Source: Trichosphaerium sp. ATCC 40318 (Eukaryota; Discosea; Flabellinia; Trichosidae). Taken from it: a stretch of DNA of 64,000 bases. A program made the position numbers and the translations under genes. The stretch lies in assembly GCA_038496445.1 (NCBI GenBank), contig JALMLS010000143.1:186001-250000 (forward strand). Reading direction: 5' to 3'. Positions 45,291 to 56,765 of this stretch are shown here, piece after piece (within the stretch, counting starts at the first letter, position 1; each line of letters begins with the position of its first letter). A model generated the notes under the pieces. It worked only from the letters and a program-made list of their open reading frames with translations, was not told the DNA's origin and made no database searches.

Positions 45291-47664
45291 CTATAAAGTC
45301 AAGTAATCATCTAATCTTTCATCTTGTGGTAAAGCCAAGCTATCAAGAGAAATATCTTGTGGTACATCCCACTCGTGTGAAAGCAGGCTATTCGGAGGAT
45401 CCAAGAACGAGTTTTCAAAGCAAAAATCTCCTGAGTCAAGCAAAGAAGTTGAAGGCTGATTAACGTTTGCATCGCCTAGGATGCGCTCAATATTGTTTTG
45501 TATAGGTAAGAGCGAGGTACCTGTGACTGATTCTGTTGAAGTTGTACTTGGAGACATAATAGGTGATAGCTGAGACTGTATATGTGAAGAGCCCTGCCTC
45601 TTTGTTCGATTTGCTATTGCAAAAAGTGGTTCAGATGCAAGTAAGTTACATCCTTGTTCTTGAAGCTTTTGAAGCATTGCAGCTACGCTATGTACATTAA
45701 AAATCTTAAAGAGATTTGAATAACGTTTATAGCTATCCACAACTGCCTTTAAAGAGAAGTTAAGTGAAATATTAGAAAAATAAGCTTATTTGTACATTTG
45801 GCGGAACACGTGATACCATGGCTAAAACAACCTAGATACAACGTTAGCAATTTGAGTTTTTCAATGTTCATGTCTTACGTTACTCATTAGTCTTGCTAGG
45901 CTCCACCTAGAGTCATGAGTGAGTATTTTTGAGCTTAACATTAGAGTGTGTACTTTGTTGACAAGTCTCTCATGAGATCCAAACATACCATGAACTTCTC
46001 TGCACATTCAATAGTAGCAAACACCTATCAAGATCAGATAATAATAGCACTCTGGGTTAATTACCTCAATCAAAGATTTCAATAAGAATGTACTTAGTAC
46101 TGTACTGGAAGGATCCATTTCCATCAATATAGAAAGTGCTCGTTCGGCATGCTTGTAAAAAAATTAAACGGAGTAACAAACATCACAGTCACGTACTTTG
46201 AATGCTCTGTCATTGTTTCTAGACGCAATACTGATAGATGTTCTTGCGAGATGAAGTAAAACACGAGCATGAGTTGCAACGGGATAACGAGAGCCTTCCT
46301 CTGCCTGAGTCAACAGTAGCTAGAAACCATTAGAACAGAAGGAGTTAAATAATCTCTGTAGCTCACGTAAAACATTGCCTTTTCTGCTACTGTAATACTT
46401 CTACCCTGCTCTTGAATATAACGTATCTAATAAAACATAAGAAGGTAAACTCTTAGCAATTTACAGTACACTGCTGATAACTTTCAATGAAAGAACAAGG
46501 ACCAACATTGTTCTATCAGAAACGCTTAAAAGACCAACCTGTCCTAAAAAAAAAGTTTAATAAAACACGTGATAGTGGAGTACAGTATAAGAGTATCATT
46601 GAACTTGCTTACCATCACATTCTGATAGTAACCCACTCACAAGGCTCTCTACAATATCTTTTTGCTTCGCTGGTGAAGAAGTAAACTTTAGTTGATGGAA
46701 CATGAGTATTCGACACAGTGCTCTATCTTTTCCGGTTGTTTCTTGGTTTATCTCTACAGTATATCGCGAAGCTGTTTTGTTAGCACGTAGTAAGTATTTA
46801 TTTGCTTCTTCAATACTTCCGCTATAAAGTGACATTGCTCCCAATGCTAAATCACCGGCTAATGATTTTTTAACAATTGCTACTTTTAAAGAATTTACCT
46901 GTAACTGTCATATCAAGTATGTCCGCCTTGTCTATTTCTGTGTACACCTTCTTTGCCATGTCGTGGAACTTGTCTTTTAGGCCTGTATTTCCTTCTATGA
47001 AAGCACCAAAAGCTGCATCAGAAAAAGCATGATACGAATGAGAAGTCGCTAAAAATAATCAGTATACTCAAGAATATGGAGAAAAAAGACCTCACCATAC
47101 GCTAGTGTGGTTATTCGCGGAGGTTTTGAGTATAAATTACCAACCTCCGAGCAATACATAGAGTCTATATAGCGAAAAACAACGTTCTTATTGACCTGGA
47201 TAAAAATTAATAATTATGCAGTAACATCGAAGAACTGAATTTGTCGCGTGCCATTTGGGTATCAACACCAGCGCACATAAGTGAATTTGAGTAAATTTGC
47301 TGTTGGCTAGGAGCAGTTCTCAATACATCTAACTCGTTGTTCTGTCTCTCTACGATTCGTTCCAACTCCGCTATTCTGTCAAAGTATTTTTGTCGAAACC
47401 CTTTTTCTAATCAACTCACCACTTCTTCGGCTGTTTTTTATCATTTACGCACCTACTCTGGGTCCTCTTTTTCTCTTTAGTGGATAAACGCATTTTATAT
47501 TTGATTTAGCGCATCTATCACATGGAGAGCCTTTGTTGAAGTCAGTGTATATGTATTTAATAATTACTACCTCCAGAACATTTCTCATGTCGTTTTTTAC
47601 AGCTTGCGCAAGCCCACGTTTTTTCGGACTGTCTTTTTCTCTTCTTTTGTTTACTATCAGACAT
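45291..47664 (-). CDS. Zn(II)2Cys6 zinc-cluster transcription factor
   Basis: Many exons. ATG 47664 gives MSDSKQKKRKRQSEKTWACA, and the cluster is CASCKKRHEKCSGGSPCDRC with AKSNIKC after it: C-x2-C-x6-C-x5-C-x2-C-x6-C, the exact binuclear zinc-cluster spacing, split by one intron after SGG. A basic linker KRKRGP follows. Then comes a short coiled region (RIAELERIVERQNNELDVLR) and a long helical middle (e.g. LALGAMSLYSGSIEEANKYL, RALCRILMFHQLKF) like the fungal_trans regulatory domain. The C-terminal exon (45291-45740) is Ser/Thr/Pro and Asp/Leu-rich (LLDSGDFCFENSFLDPPNSL), resembling an acidic activation domain. The family binds CGG-type DNA sites in the nucleus and is mostly fungal. Confidence 0.85.
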
Positions 47665-48380
47665 TAGTGTACCACTATTTGTCCTATGAAGTTATCACAC
47701 GATCATGAATGATAGAATCTCTAAATTTCTCGTGCCTAAAGAGTCAAATGATGTCTGATGATGCCACACTTATAAAAACACATCAAAACATACATTGAAC
47801 GCAGCTACAACGCGACGGTACAATAGTTTAAAGCTTCAGAGAAGAGGGAAAAATGACGCTATTGGAACAAGTCGCGTTATATAAGGTTTACTGTGAATCT
47901 TTAGGCTTTAGTATTTAAATTCATCAGCTGTACAGCTTGGGTAAGAATTGGCAAATATGAAATACCTCTTAAAAACACGTGGCAAAGCTGAAACTGATCT
48001 GATTGTTTTCTGACATAAAACTGTTTATTCCGAACTAAAAACTAATGTTGCTACTAATGCTCAATGCGATCCGAAAGTGGGACCTATCGCTTCTTTGGAC
48101 GGGTAGGAGTGTCAGAAATTCGGGAAAGAGCTCCAACCTATGGACATTAAAGTGGTGTAAAAACCTCTTGTAAATCTTCTAATAGTATTGTCAAAGAGTT
48201 GCTGATGTTCATTCAATTGAGCGTATATGTTAAAGGTAGTTCAAATATGGGCATCAAAACTGTTGGCGTTCACAATACAATAACCCTGGTACCAATTAAC
48301 GTGTCAGGTCAACAGCTTCTGATCGAACACAACAAAAAACAATCACAAAGAATGTTTATTTTTTATCACAAGCACTACGT
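47665..48380. other. Spacer upstream of the zinc-cluster gene, possible LRR relic
   Basis: It holds the promoter of the minus-strand zinc-cluster gene and the 3' flank of the F-box/LRR gene. At 48236-48310 (+) the frame reads GSSNMGIKTVGVHNTITLVP, similar to one GIKALxGVHTIxL repeat of the F-box/LRR family, with stops around it. Otherwise no gene. Confidence 0.35.
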
Positions 48381-49784
48381 TCATTTTGTTGTGTAGTGTA
48401 CTCTATCAGTAAAGAATACTCTAGAAATACCACAATTTTTAATTCCCTTTGTAGTGACACGTGATCTACCCATGTAAAGTGTATGAAGCCCAACAAGTTC
48501 TTTTATCCCTTCATTGCTAACTTTTGTACTTTCAACGTTCAATAAATGAACACCTCTAAGAGCTTTAATCCCTTCGTCAGTGACAGCTGTACCTCTTAGT
48601 GATATACTATGAACACCAGCCAGATGTTTAACACCTTCATCAGTAACAGCAGTTTCACCAAGCGATATTTTGTGAACGCCAGCAAGATGCTTAATGCCTT
48701 CATCAGTTACACTCGTTTCTCCAATATGAATCGTATGAATACCAGCTAGATGTTGTAATATGTTGTCGGTTATTTTTGTTTGGTTTAAATGTAACGTATG
48801 AGCTCCTTTCAAGTGCATGACACCATCATCTGTTACAGGTGTACCAACAAGAGCTATGCAATGAACCCCAGAAAGATATTGTAGACAATCATCTGTTATA
48901 TTAGTCTGACCTAGGTATATTGTATGTACTCCTTGAAGTGCTTTCACGCCTTCATCAGTGACAGAAGTAAAACTTAGATCAATCTTATGAACTCCAGCAA
49001 ACGCTTTCACAGAGTCATCTAGCACTCTAGTAAAGCTTAAATCAAGCGTGTGAACGCCAGCAAGAAGTTTGACATGTTTGTCTATTGTAGCAGCCTTACA
49101 AAGGCTGATAGTGTGTACACCGGCAAGCGCTTTGAATGTACTTTCATTTAGAGTAAAGCAGCAAGTAAGATCTATTGTGTGAACGCCGGATAACGCTTCA
49201 ATACCGAGCGTTACAAAACGTAAAATCTTCGTACGTTTAAGGAATAAAAACCCGCGAAAAATATGCTCATTAAACGTTCTAAACTCCATTGTATCATCTG
49301 GACGTCTCTCTCCTATCTGTCTTATCACCTCCATGGAGCATTGCCGGAAGAAAAAGGTGTGAACGCCCGCTAGAGCCTCAATACCAGAATTTGATATTTT
49401 TGAACATCCGCTTAGATTTATCTTGTGAACTCCTGCCAAGTGTCTTAAACCTTCATTTGTTATCTTACTCTGAGAAGTAAGATCTATTTCACGTGCTCCA
49501 GATAACAAGGGCATGTGCTTATCCCTTAGAACGATATTCCTATCAAAACAAATGAGAGACGTTCTAAACACTTCTGGATGAGCTTTTCGTATGTTGATCA
49601 AGTCTTTAATCTTTTTTATGCGGATAGCCCTGTTTGGCTTGTATTTTAGATACTTTGTAGCTACATCGTCAAATAAATGACATACACGAATGACAGGGGT
49701 CAAATGATTGGGATTTAAGAATGTTAGAATTCGAAGAGTTATTTCTGTTGGTACAATGTTGAAAAAAGCCGATTTGGAGTCCAT
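48381..49784 (-). CDS. F-box/LRR protein, GVHTI-type repeats, single exon
   Basis: Uninterrupted frame. ATG 49784 (MDSKSAFFNIVPTEITLRIL) is chosen over 49892 because the F-box (IVPTEITLRILTFLNPNHLT) then begins at the N-terminus, as in the paralogue at 16831. A linker with HPEVFRTSLICFDRNIV precedes about 15 repeats such as GVHKINLSGCSKISNSGIEA, SVTDEGVKALQGVHTIYLGQ and AVTDEGIKALRGVHLLNVES. Between repeats 3 and 4 (about 49210-49370) sits a non-repeat insert of about 45 residues (ERRPDDTMEFRTFNEHIFRG) that breaks the LRR frame without a stop. Ends at stop 48381. Probable SCF substrate receptor by family. Confidence 0.83.
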   Translation of the reverse strand: MDSKSAFFNIVPTEITLRILTFLNPNHLTPVIRVCHLFDDVATKYLKYKPNRAIRIKKIKDLINIRKAHPEVFRTSLICFDRNIVLRDKHMPLLSGAREIDLTSQSKITNEGLRHLAGVHKINLSGCSKISNSGIEALAGVHTFFFRQCSMEVIRQIGERRPDDTMEFRTFNEHIFRGFLFLKRTKILRFVTLGIEALSGVHTIDLTCCFTLNESTFKALAGVHTISLCKAATIDKHVKLLAGVHTLDLSFTRVLDDSVKAFAGVHKIDLSFTSVTDEGVKALQGVHTIYLGQTNITDDCLQYLSGVHCIALVGTPVTDDGVMHLKGAHTLHLNQTKITDNILQHLAGIHTIHIGETSVTDEGIKHLAGVHKISLGETAVTDEGVKHLAGVHSISLRGTAVTDEGIKALRGVHLLNVESTKVSNEGIKELVGLHTLYMGRSRVTTKGIKNCGISRVFFTDRVHYTTK

Positions 49785-50043
49785 GGTTAATATCAGTGTA
49801 CTGTTGTAACCTAAATAAACCACGTTACAATAGAAAAGCTCGAAAATCGCACATACCACACGACAACGTATGGCGTACTCTGATTTTAACATTCGTCTTA
49901 ACGTACATTTCTGTTAAGTAGGTTTATGCACATTTGACGAACACCAATATTATATAGCAAGAACCTTAAGAGCTTGTTACCCATACTGACGCAAACTATT
50001 TTGTACGTATACAAACGTTAGATGGCAGAGGTTGCGTTTCAGG

Positions 50044-50068
50044 TATTGTCCGTATCATTCAAGTTTGT
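50044..50068 (+). repeat. 25-base exact repeat, copy 1
   Basis: Begins TATTGTCCGTATCATTC and is identical over 25 bases to 63898-63922. Similarity continues in a broken way for about 100 bases downstream (CTGTTAGTT and TTGACA/CTGACA words in the same order), so this is one end of a diverged dispersed repeat. Confidence 0.7.
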
Positions 50069-51459
50069 TAATCTTTGCAACTTTTGCTGTTTGACTTTTG
50101 TTTTCGAGTTTAGTAAGATATGACAGATCTTGCAACTTCTGTTAGTTTTTACAGAACTGACAATTTTGCTAGAACTAGCAGACCCAACGTTTGAAATGTG
50201 ATTCACGTTATTGGAGGCTTGCTAGGGAAAAATCATGAATTTGCACTGGCCCACGTGATTTTAAAAACCCACCTAACATTTATTTTATTTTACAATTATA
50301 CAATATCTGTTGTTTCAACCATTATCTAGAAATAGGATATAGAACGGGCTTGGTTATTTAAAATTTACAAAATAATAGCAGAACAGTGCGTGTTTTCCAA
50401 ATACTCGCTGAAACACATTGTGCTACAGATTTATATGCATAACTCAACATCAGCTGCAGTATTTACATTGATGATAACAAACATTAAACGAGGTTAAGGA
50501 ACGTATTTGTTTGTGTACAATGTTAATGAGAGTAGTTACACTGTGGTAAAGTATTATGCCCAAATTACAGTTAGTCCGTTTATAATCACATTTGGAGTCA
50601 AGGTTATGTTACAAAATCTGTGTTGTTCACAAAATTGCTTGTAAATTTTATCTTCTCTTTAGGTTATTCCATTAACATCTACTCTTTTTGATCCTGTACA
50701 TTTATACTATGCAGCGCCTGGTGTTGTGAGTACCTGTTGAACAAAAAGAACGATCATAGACTGCTATGAAGCGCCTAGTTAAACTATCTGTGGCTCCTTT
50801 TAATTCAAATTCCCTTCAGTCGAACAGGTACAAAAATGTCAAGGAGGTGTACATTCCTAAAATTACGTTTTATTAATCTAGTCTTTTACACATTGGTTGT
50901 AAACATTAGAAGTACATTGCATGACGAGACAACGCCAATACCCCTTTGTAGCTACTGCTTTAATTGTATGGAGCTGCTTAATATCCGAGTACTTGGAGAT
51001 ACGTTTTCTGTGTAACAAAAACAAAAGTATCCTCCCTAGGTGAGGACACGGTATTTTTGTTTGTTTTCATTCAGATGCACTTCCTAGGTAAGGCCGCTGG
51101 ATTTTTTTTTTGAGAATTCTTTTTTTTTTGGTACCAAGTAAGTTCTATGTTCACCGATACTTTCAGATCACGGAAGCCGCTCATAGATTTGTTACTATTT
51201 TTTTTTTTTTTGGATTTTTTGTTGGTTTTATAGACCGACCATTATGTGTCTACTTTCGTCAGCCACTACGAAAGGTTTAAGAGGGGGTTATGTGAGTCGC
51301 TTCGGTTAGTCAAACCGAAACTAGCTGTGGAGAACTACTTCCATCTGATATCTAGAATATTTTCGTTTCTTTTTATACCTATAAAAACTACACAAAAATA
51401 AATTGTGGTATTAATAGAAGCTTCTAGAAGGTTAGTTCACTGAAAATTCTATTTTAAAT

Positions 51460-51626
51460 ACTCAAATATGGATAATGCGCATTTCAAAACGCTCCCAAAG
51501 GCCTGTGATAGCTATTTACACGCGTGGAAACCACAGTGGACAAGTTTTGTATCTAAAAGCGTGCAACTAAACGAGAACTTCTTTTTTTAGATACTGAATG
51601 TTTCGTCATTACTCAAATATGGATAA
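51460..51626 (+). repeat. 16-base direct repeat pair
   Basis: ACTCAAATATGGATAA occurs at 51460-51475 and 51611-51626, 151 bases apart. It may mark a small tandem duplication or insertion in this spacer. Confidence 0.5.
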
Positions 51627-51965
51627 CACTAGCATGTCCTGGGTAGAGATGGCAAAAATACCAGTCCAAGTCGGTTACGGACCGAAACGCAAAAGACCGG
51701 TCTGCGTACCCTTGGAAAATCGGAAAAATAGCCGAAAAAGGAATTTTTGTCAAAGGAGGAAGGACCAACAGGCTGAACCGCACCCTAAAGTAGAGCCACA
51801 CTCGAGGGAACTTAGTAAATTAAATTATAGCTTTTTTGCATATCTATCTCTTGTTTACCAGTGTCAAGTGAGAGCAATACAACTTGGACAGCTATAATAT
51901 CAGTAGTTTTATTGTGTAATAAACTAGCACAGGTAAAGTAGAATACCAAGATGTATTAAAACTGT

Positions 51966-53551
51966 TCACACCTCTACAACTTCTACTGTTGTTCCAGGCG
52001 CAAAGAAATTTAACACCTCAGTGCTCTTAGCAGAAGTCCACTCCTCGAGCTTATCTACAGGCCAGAGATAGAATCCTGTAAATACATCAAAAAAATCTAT
52101 AAGTTTGTTATAAAGGTTTAGGCATACCTTGAATTGTATTTCCTGAAGGCCATCCCCAATGGTTAACACCATAAACAAACATTCTAGCGTTTGTGTTTCT
52201 ATTAATTACTAGAACTTTCTTGGATGGGTCAGATCCAGTCTTATCAATGCTGTGCCCTAGCAATAACATTAATGCTTCGAGATCTTACTATTTTCTTACC
52301 TGTTGTGTCAAAGGTTATTTGAATGCGAGGGTGGTCGTGCACAACGCCATCATACTTGACAGCTGTAATAGGATAGCGACGCCAATTGTTGCTGGTTCCC
52401 GCACCAGATCCAGTCTGCTCTTCTTGTTTTTCGTCCAAATCAACAACCTGTTTGCTGATGAGATCCTTGAAGCTATTGTACTCTATGCGCACCTTTCCGC
52501 TGTCCAAGTAATACTCAGCGCATTTAATAATGAGCTTTCCTTCTTCTACAAGCTTTTTGCATACTTTAGATTCGTTCAGTATGTCTTCTCTTGTTTCTTT
52601 GGCGTTCAATTGAATAGCGTGATCTTAAAGAAAGAGTTATTTAAGAACAACATAGCATGTGCTTGCGTACCAAGTGCTTTCTCTTTTTGCTTTTCCCAGC
52701 TGTATGTCTCAAGAGATTCAGAAGCAGCAGATTTGATCTTGTCCAAAATAGCTGTGATACCTAGTAAAAAGAGTGAGGTTTATAACGTCAACAATACAAT
52801 GCATACCCGGTGAGAAGTGTCCTGGCTCCATAGCTGCTGTAACTGCACCGCAATGTTGATGTCCTAGCACGACCAAAAGAGGCTAATCGTTGTCATTCAC
52901 TTTCACTAATTTTCCGTACAGTGTGCAAGTGCTCAACGCCATATTCGATTGATCCAAGGGCTATCTTATCGACTACATTTCCAGCAACACGAATGATAAA
53001 AATCTCTCCTAATCCCTTAAAAATAACTTAGAAAAGAAACAACAGAAATCCTTACTTCGTCAAAGATAATTTCAGGTGAAACTCGCGAATCTGAGCACGT
53101 GATTATAGTAGCATAAGGCTTTTGGCCTGTAGTCAGCTTGTTTCTAGAAAAAAAGCAAGTAAGCTTCAAAGAGCGTCTTGCGAACTAAATACCTTGCAGT
53201 TGCGTTAATCTCATCTGCCATGTTACGAAGATACCGGACTGTAGTAGTTTTGAGCTTAATTTCTAAATATAATCACGTGACGTACCCATATCTCCGCTAA
53301 CAAAGTGTTCATTGCCAACCTAACATTGATAAGCTCAAACAAATAAGGTAAAATGTTCGCAGTCTCATGAGCTAAAAGATTAGAACGGTTGCCAAGCTAA
53401 GTGGAATGTTTTGAGCAGAGTAGTTGCGTACCATCAAGCGCTTCCATGCAGCGTTACCATCAGCAGGATATGGCTCGTCTGGGATATCTTGAAGTAAAAT
53501 TTCATTTACTCTCTTGGCAATATGCCCTAATGTGTCTTGTTTTGTAGCCAT
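51966..53551 (-). CDS. Beta-class carbonic anhydrase with C-terminal extension
   Basis: About seven exons from ATG 53551 (MATKQDTLGHIAKRVNEILL). The core holds IITCSDSRVSPEIIFDEGLG (near 53085; zinc Cys and the catalytic Asp-Arg dyad), FIVRVAGNVVDKIALGSIEY, and LLVVLGHQHCGAVTAAMEPG (near 52850; zinc His and Cys), the full set of beta-CA ligands. The core closes with LIIKCAEYYLDSGKVRIE. It hydrates CO2 to bicarbonate. Beyond the core lies an extra ~150-residue part: Gly/Ser-rich linker, NNWRRYPITAVKYDGVVHDH, VFVYGVNHWGWPSGNTIQGF, YLWPVDKLEEWTSAKSTEVL, ending at stop 51966, with beta-rich character and no family I know. There is no clear transit peptide, so a cytosolic place is likely. Confidence 0.88.
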
Positions 53552-53920
53552 GGAGAAGAGTTGTTGTTAGTAGTTGATGTATTAAAAATGAATTAAGCGC
53601 TACCATGCTATTTTGAGAACAGGTTTTCTTAGTTCATTCTAAAAACAGCAGAACGCCAGTTTGGTTCTTTGAACAATAACCTAACTCCGTAATGTAGGGT
53701 AAAAACCCTTGAACCTACTTAGAGCAAGTATTAAAGCAATGAAAAAGCACCAAGAAACACGCCCAACCCAGTAGGAAACACGTGTAGTATTAAGTCAATG
53801 GTATTCTGTGTTTCAGGCATACAAAATGCGAAGCTTTTTCGGGTGAAGATTGAGTGGATTAACTTACAGTCTAGTTACTAACAACAGATATTAAAGAGCG
53901 CAATGGATTTTATTTATTAC
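53552..53920. other. Spacer
   Basis: Promoter of the carbonic anhydrase gene (-) and 3' flank of the next gene. One CACGTG near 53781. Nothing else seen. Confidence 0.45.
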
Positions 53921-54781
53921 TTAGACAAACACATCATATATAGAGCAGCATCGCGTAGAGCTTCATCGGTGTAGAAGACAGTTAATGATTCTTTCCACAA
54001 TTGCCACGATTTACCATCAGTTAGAGGAGGCAAACTATGCGTATCAGGTCCATGAGAGTAACCAGTGTAGCTCTAAATCGGTCAAATAAGTAAAACGTAG
54101 TTTCGGCTATTAGGTAAATCTGTTTGTACCAACATAAACTCAACAACGCCGTTGTGGTCAGCGTCTAAGAGACATTCACATGTTTTAGCATCAGGTACAG
54201 GGGTAACAGTCATAGCATCTTTTACTTTATACCACAAATCACGCATGTGAAAGTAGTGTACAATACGTACAGCAGCGCTCCAGTTACCAGGTACCTAAAG
54301 ATAAAAAAGTAAGAAGACAATCTATCCCAAAAATCACGTGGGATGTCCGTACACGTTCGAAGTTATTAAAAATACCGTCAATAACATTTAAGCTTCTGGT
54401 GGCAAATGTGTTGCCTAGTTTCATACTGCGCACGTGGTGGTTGACTTTACCAGCGTTGAAGAGATCTACAGTTGGAATACTCAAAGCCGCTTCTGGAGTG
54501 CCTTCAGGGTAGAAGATGTTGAGTGCTACGTCATCAATTGAATGAATAGCATGAGCTATAGTTGATTTAGCTGTCATTCAACACAAATAACTATTTGGCG
54601 TACCGATACTTTGGTAGTAAATGTCAGAAACATCTAGCACGAGGATTAGTAAGAAAAACGTTATTTTGTCGTCAACCAACTTTTTTTACGTACCTGGTAA
54701 GTAGCTACAAGAGCGAGAATGATCACCTACGGCGTAGGTGATAGTAACAAGGACTAAGAGCAAAGTAATAGAACGAAGCAT
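53921..54781 (-). CDS. Secreted protein of unknown function, single EF-hand-like loop
   Basis: Five exons. ATG 54781 opens a signal peptide (MLRSITLLLVLVTITYAVGD). The mature part reads TAKSTIAHAIHSIDDVALNI, FNAGKVNHHVRSMKLGNTFA, VPGNWSAAVRIVHYFHMRDL, TCECLLDADHNGVVEFMLV, YTGYSHGPDTHSLPPLTDGK, SWQLWKESLTVFYTDEALRD, ending YDVFV at stop 53921. DADHNGVVEF matches the first ten places of an EF-hand calcium loop, but the flanking helices are not clear and it may also be a simple dockerin/repeat-like coincidence. No family recognised. Probably extracellular. Confidence 0.6.
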
Positions 54782-54948
54782 CGTGGTATGAACAGTTGTC
54801 AGAACTTTATTTGAAGCTCAGTTAAGCCATTCACAGCAATTTAGGAAAACGCAGCATAAAGATACTGTAACGGTATTGGAAGCGTAGTGTAGTTGGCAAT
54901 TGTAGAAGATTGTCAATAAGCGGAGAATTTTGCGGGCACTGACACTGC

Positions 54949-55166
54949 CTATCTTATTGTACCTGCTCCTGTGTTCTTGTTGTTTCTGATGAATTCGTTC
55001 GAAAACTGCGAGTAGCTTTTTTCACTAAACATCGTCTCAAAAATTGCGTGAATGTCTTGCTAACAAACATCTTTAATGGTGTAGCGTACCCTTACAAATG
55101 GATCATTGACGTTTGACAACTAAAATAATAGAATATATTTTTGCGTTCGTTTGTAATAAACAACAT
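54949..55166 (-). CDS. Small candidate gene fragment
   Basis: Two exons agree in phase: LSNVNDPFVR (about 55095-55125) and QDIHAIFETMFSEKSYSQFS plus NEFIRNNKNTGAGTIR (54949-55060), ending at TAG. The text is protein-like. The first exon is not found; an ATG at 55166 does not splice in frame. It lies between the secreted protein gene and the F-box/NHL gene on the same strand. No family recognised. Confidence 0.3.
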
Positions 55167-55213
55167 GATCAGCACTAAAACAAAGAGAACAATTTGGTTA
55201 GTGGTCTTTTTTA

Positions 55214-56765
55214 TTAGTTATTTGGATGAATGTTTGTCTTGTACAAAAGCCATCTTGGCGTCATACCTACAACAAAATACAACGTATCACCACCAACCAT
55301 GATATTGTGTATATCATTCAAAGATACAGTAGGAGGTACACGAACATTTAAGCGAATAACATCATGTAATCCCAAAGAAACAAGCATCTTACAAAGAAAT
55401 CCATTCGCAGGAAAGTATAAATCTCCACGCTTATCAAAAGCTAAGCAAGATATACCAGCCATATGAGAACACTTGAAAATAGTCTTTACATAGTTATCTT
55501 TTATACTACGTATGTAATGGCTATTATTATCACTGTCAATAATATAAACAGTACCATCTCTCCCAACTGAAATATAAAAAGGTCGTTGAAACGTTGCTAT
55601 CGAGACATGACCATCAACACGTCCTTTTAAGTATGCTTGACCTGCTACAGTATCTACAGTACCATCTACACGTATCTTACGTATAGCATGGTTACCTGTA
55701 TCGCATATAAAGAGACTACCATCCGGAGAAAAACAAAGACCTCGTGGTTCATTGAAAAGAGCATGTGTACCGTTTTTAAAACCCTTTGTATCTTTTGTAC
55801 CATACATTGTTGCTATCTCCCTTGTTCGCTCGTTCAGTTTACGTATAGTATGGCATGTAAAGTCAGTGAAGAAGACATTGTCTTTGGAGTCAATTGAAAG
55901 ACCACAAAGACCGCTTAAACCTTCTGTAGGGATTGTATCCATCTCTCCTGTCGCCGTGTTGAGTGACTTGACACCACCCATAACATCCACCATGAATATC
56001 TTAAAGTAACTTGGTTACTAGACATCCGAAAGAAGCAAAAAGAAGGAATTTCTAAACCGTACTTTGCCGATTGACGTCATTGCCATAGAACGAATCCAAT
56101 CGATATTTTGTAGTACGCAAGTAGGTTCTAGCGTAGAGAAGGTATCCTAAGGGCCAAAGTTAGCTGGGTTTCGAAACAGATGTCTATTTACGCACGCGTA
56201 TGCTTTCAAATGAGTCTACCATGTCCTTCATTGCGTGGGAGACGCATCGTAATGATAAAACTTGCTCCAAAGATAAACTCTTAACAATGAGCCTTATGAT
56301 GTCCGAAGGCAGCAATGTAAGACCGACATCACCGTTCCTCGCTTAGTAAACACGTTAATTATGAAACTAAAAAAAAAAAACGTTTCAAAAACGATCACGT
56401 GATAGTAAATTACGTTGGTCTACTTTGAAAGTAACAAATTGAAGATTGATATGAAAGTAGGTGTTGATTAAAACATGAACAAAGAATAAAAAAAAAACTA
56501 CCGGTTAAAGGGAGTAAAATACGCGTTACTCACTTGTAAGGACAGATTTACTGCGTCTGCTACATCCTGTAATTTCATCTAACCCCGGCTCACTGCTTAG
56601 TATAGATATACGATCTACGATGAGGCTGGTGGCGTTTTGTATCTCTTTCTGTTTGAGTAGATTGAGTACACGCTTCAAAGTCGCTGTTTCTTGTCTTATA
56701 TGATTGTATTGATGTATTCTCTTCAGTAATTTATTTAGCTCGTGTCCTACACGTCTCTCAGACAT
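55214..56765 (-). CDS. F-box protein with NHL-type beta-propeller repeats
   Basis: About four exons. ATG 56765 gives a helical N-terminus MSERRVGHELNKLLKRIHQY; a GTGAGT donor leads to LTLLPSDIIRLIVKSLSLEQ, VLSLRCVSHAMKDMV, a good F-box. Then IDWIRSMAMTSIGKV and, in one long exon, NHL repeats: GLSGLCGLSIDSKDNVFFTD, NEPRGLCFSPDGSLFICDTG (with NHAIRKI next), VDGTVDTVAG, RPFYISVGRDGTVYIIDSDN, AGISCLAFDKRGDLYFPANG. DTGNHAIRKI is a textbook NHL motif. Stop at 55214. NHL propellers bind proteins or RNA, and an F-box would link the target to a ubiquitin ligase (inference). It is the only one of the F-box genes here with ordinary introns. Confidence 0.8.

Larger units (their letters stand above)
49785..51965. 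other. Gene-poor spacer, 2.2 kb
   Basis: No supported gene. It holds one copy of a 25-base exact repeat (50044-50068), T-runs of 10-12 near 51110-51210, and a 16-base direct repeat ACTCAAATATGGATAA at 51460 and 51611. A frame at 51598-51897 is rich in Arg/Lys (GYGPKRKRPVC) without known domain and starts inside the direct repeat area; it is not credited as a gene. Confidence 0.4.

Noticed and set aside
51598-51897. Arg/Lys-rich 99-codon frame as a gene
   Set aside because: No domain, no splice partners, and it begins in a spacer with direct repeats.
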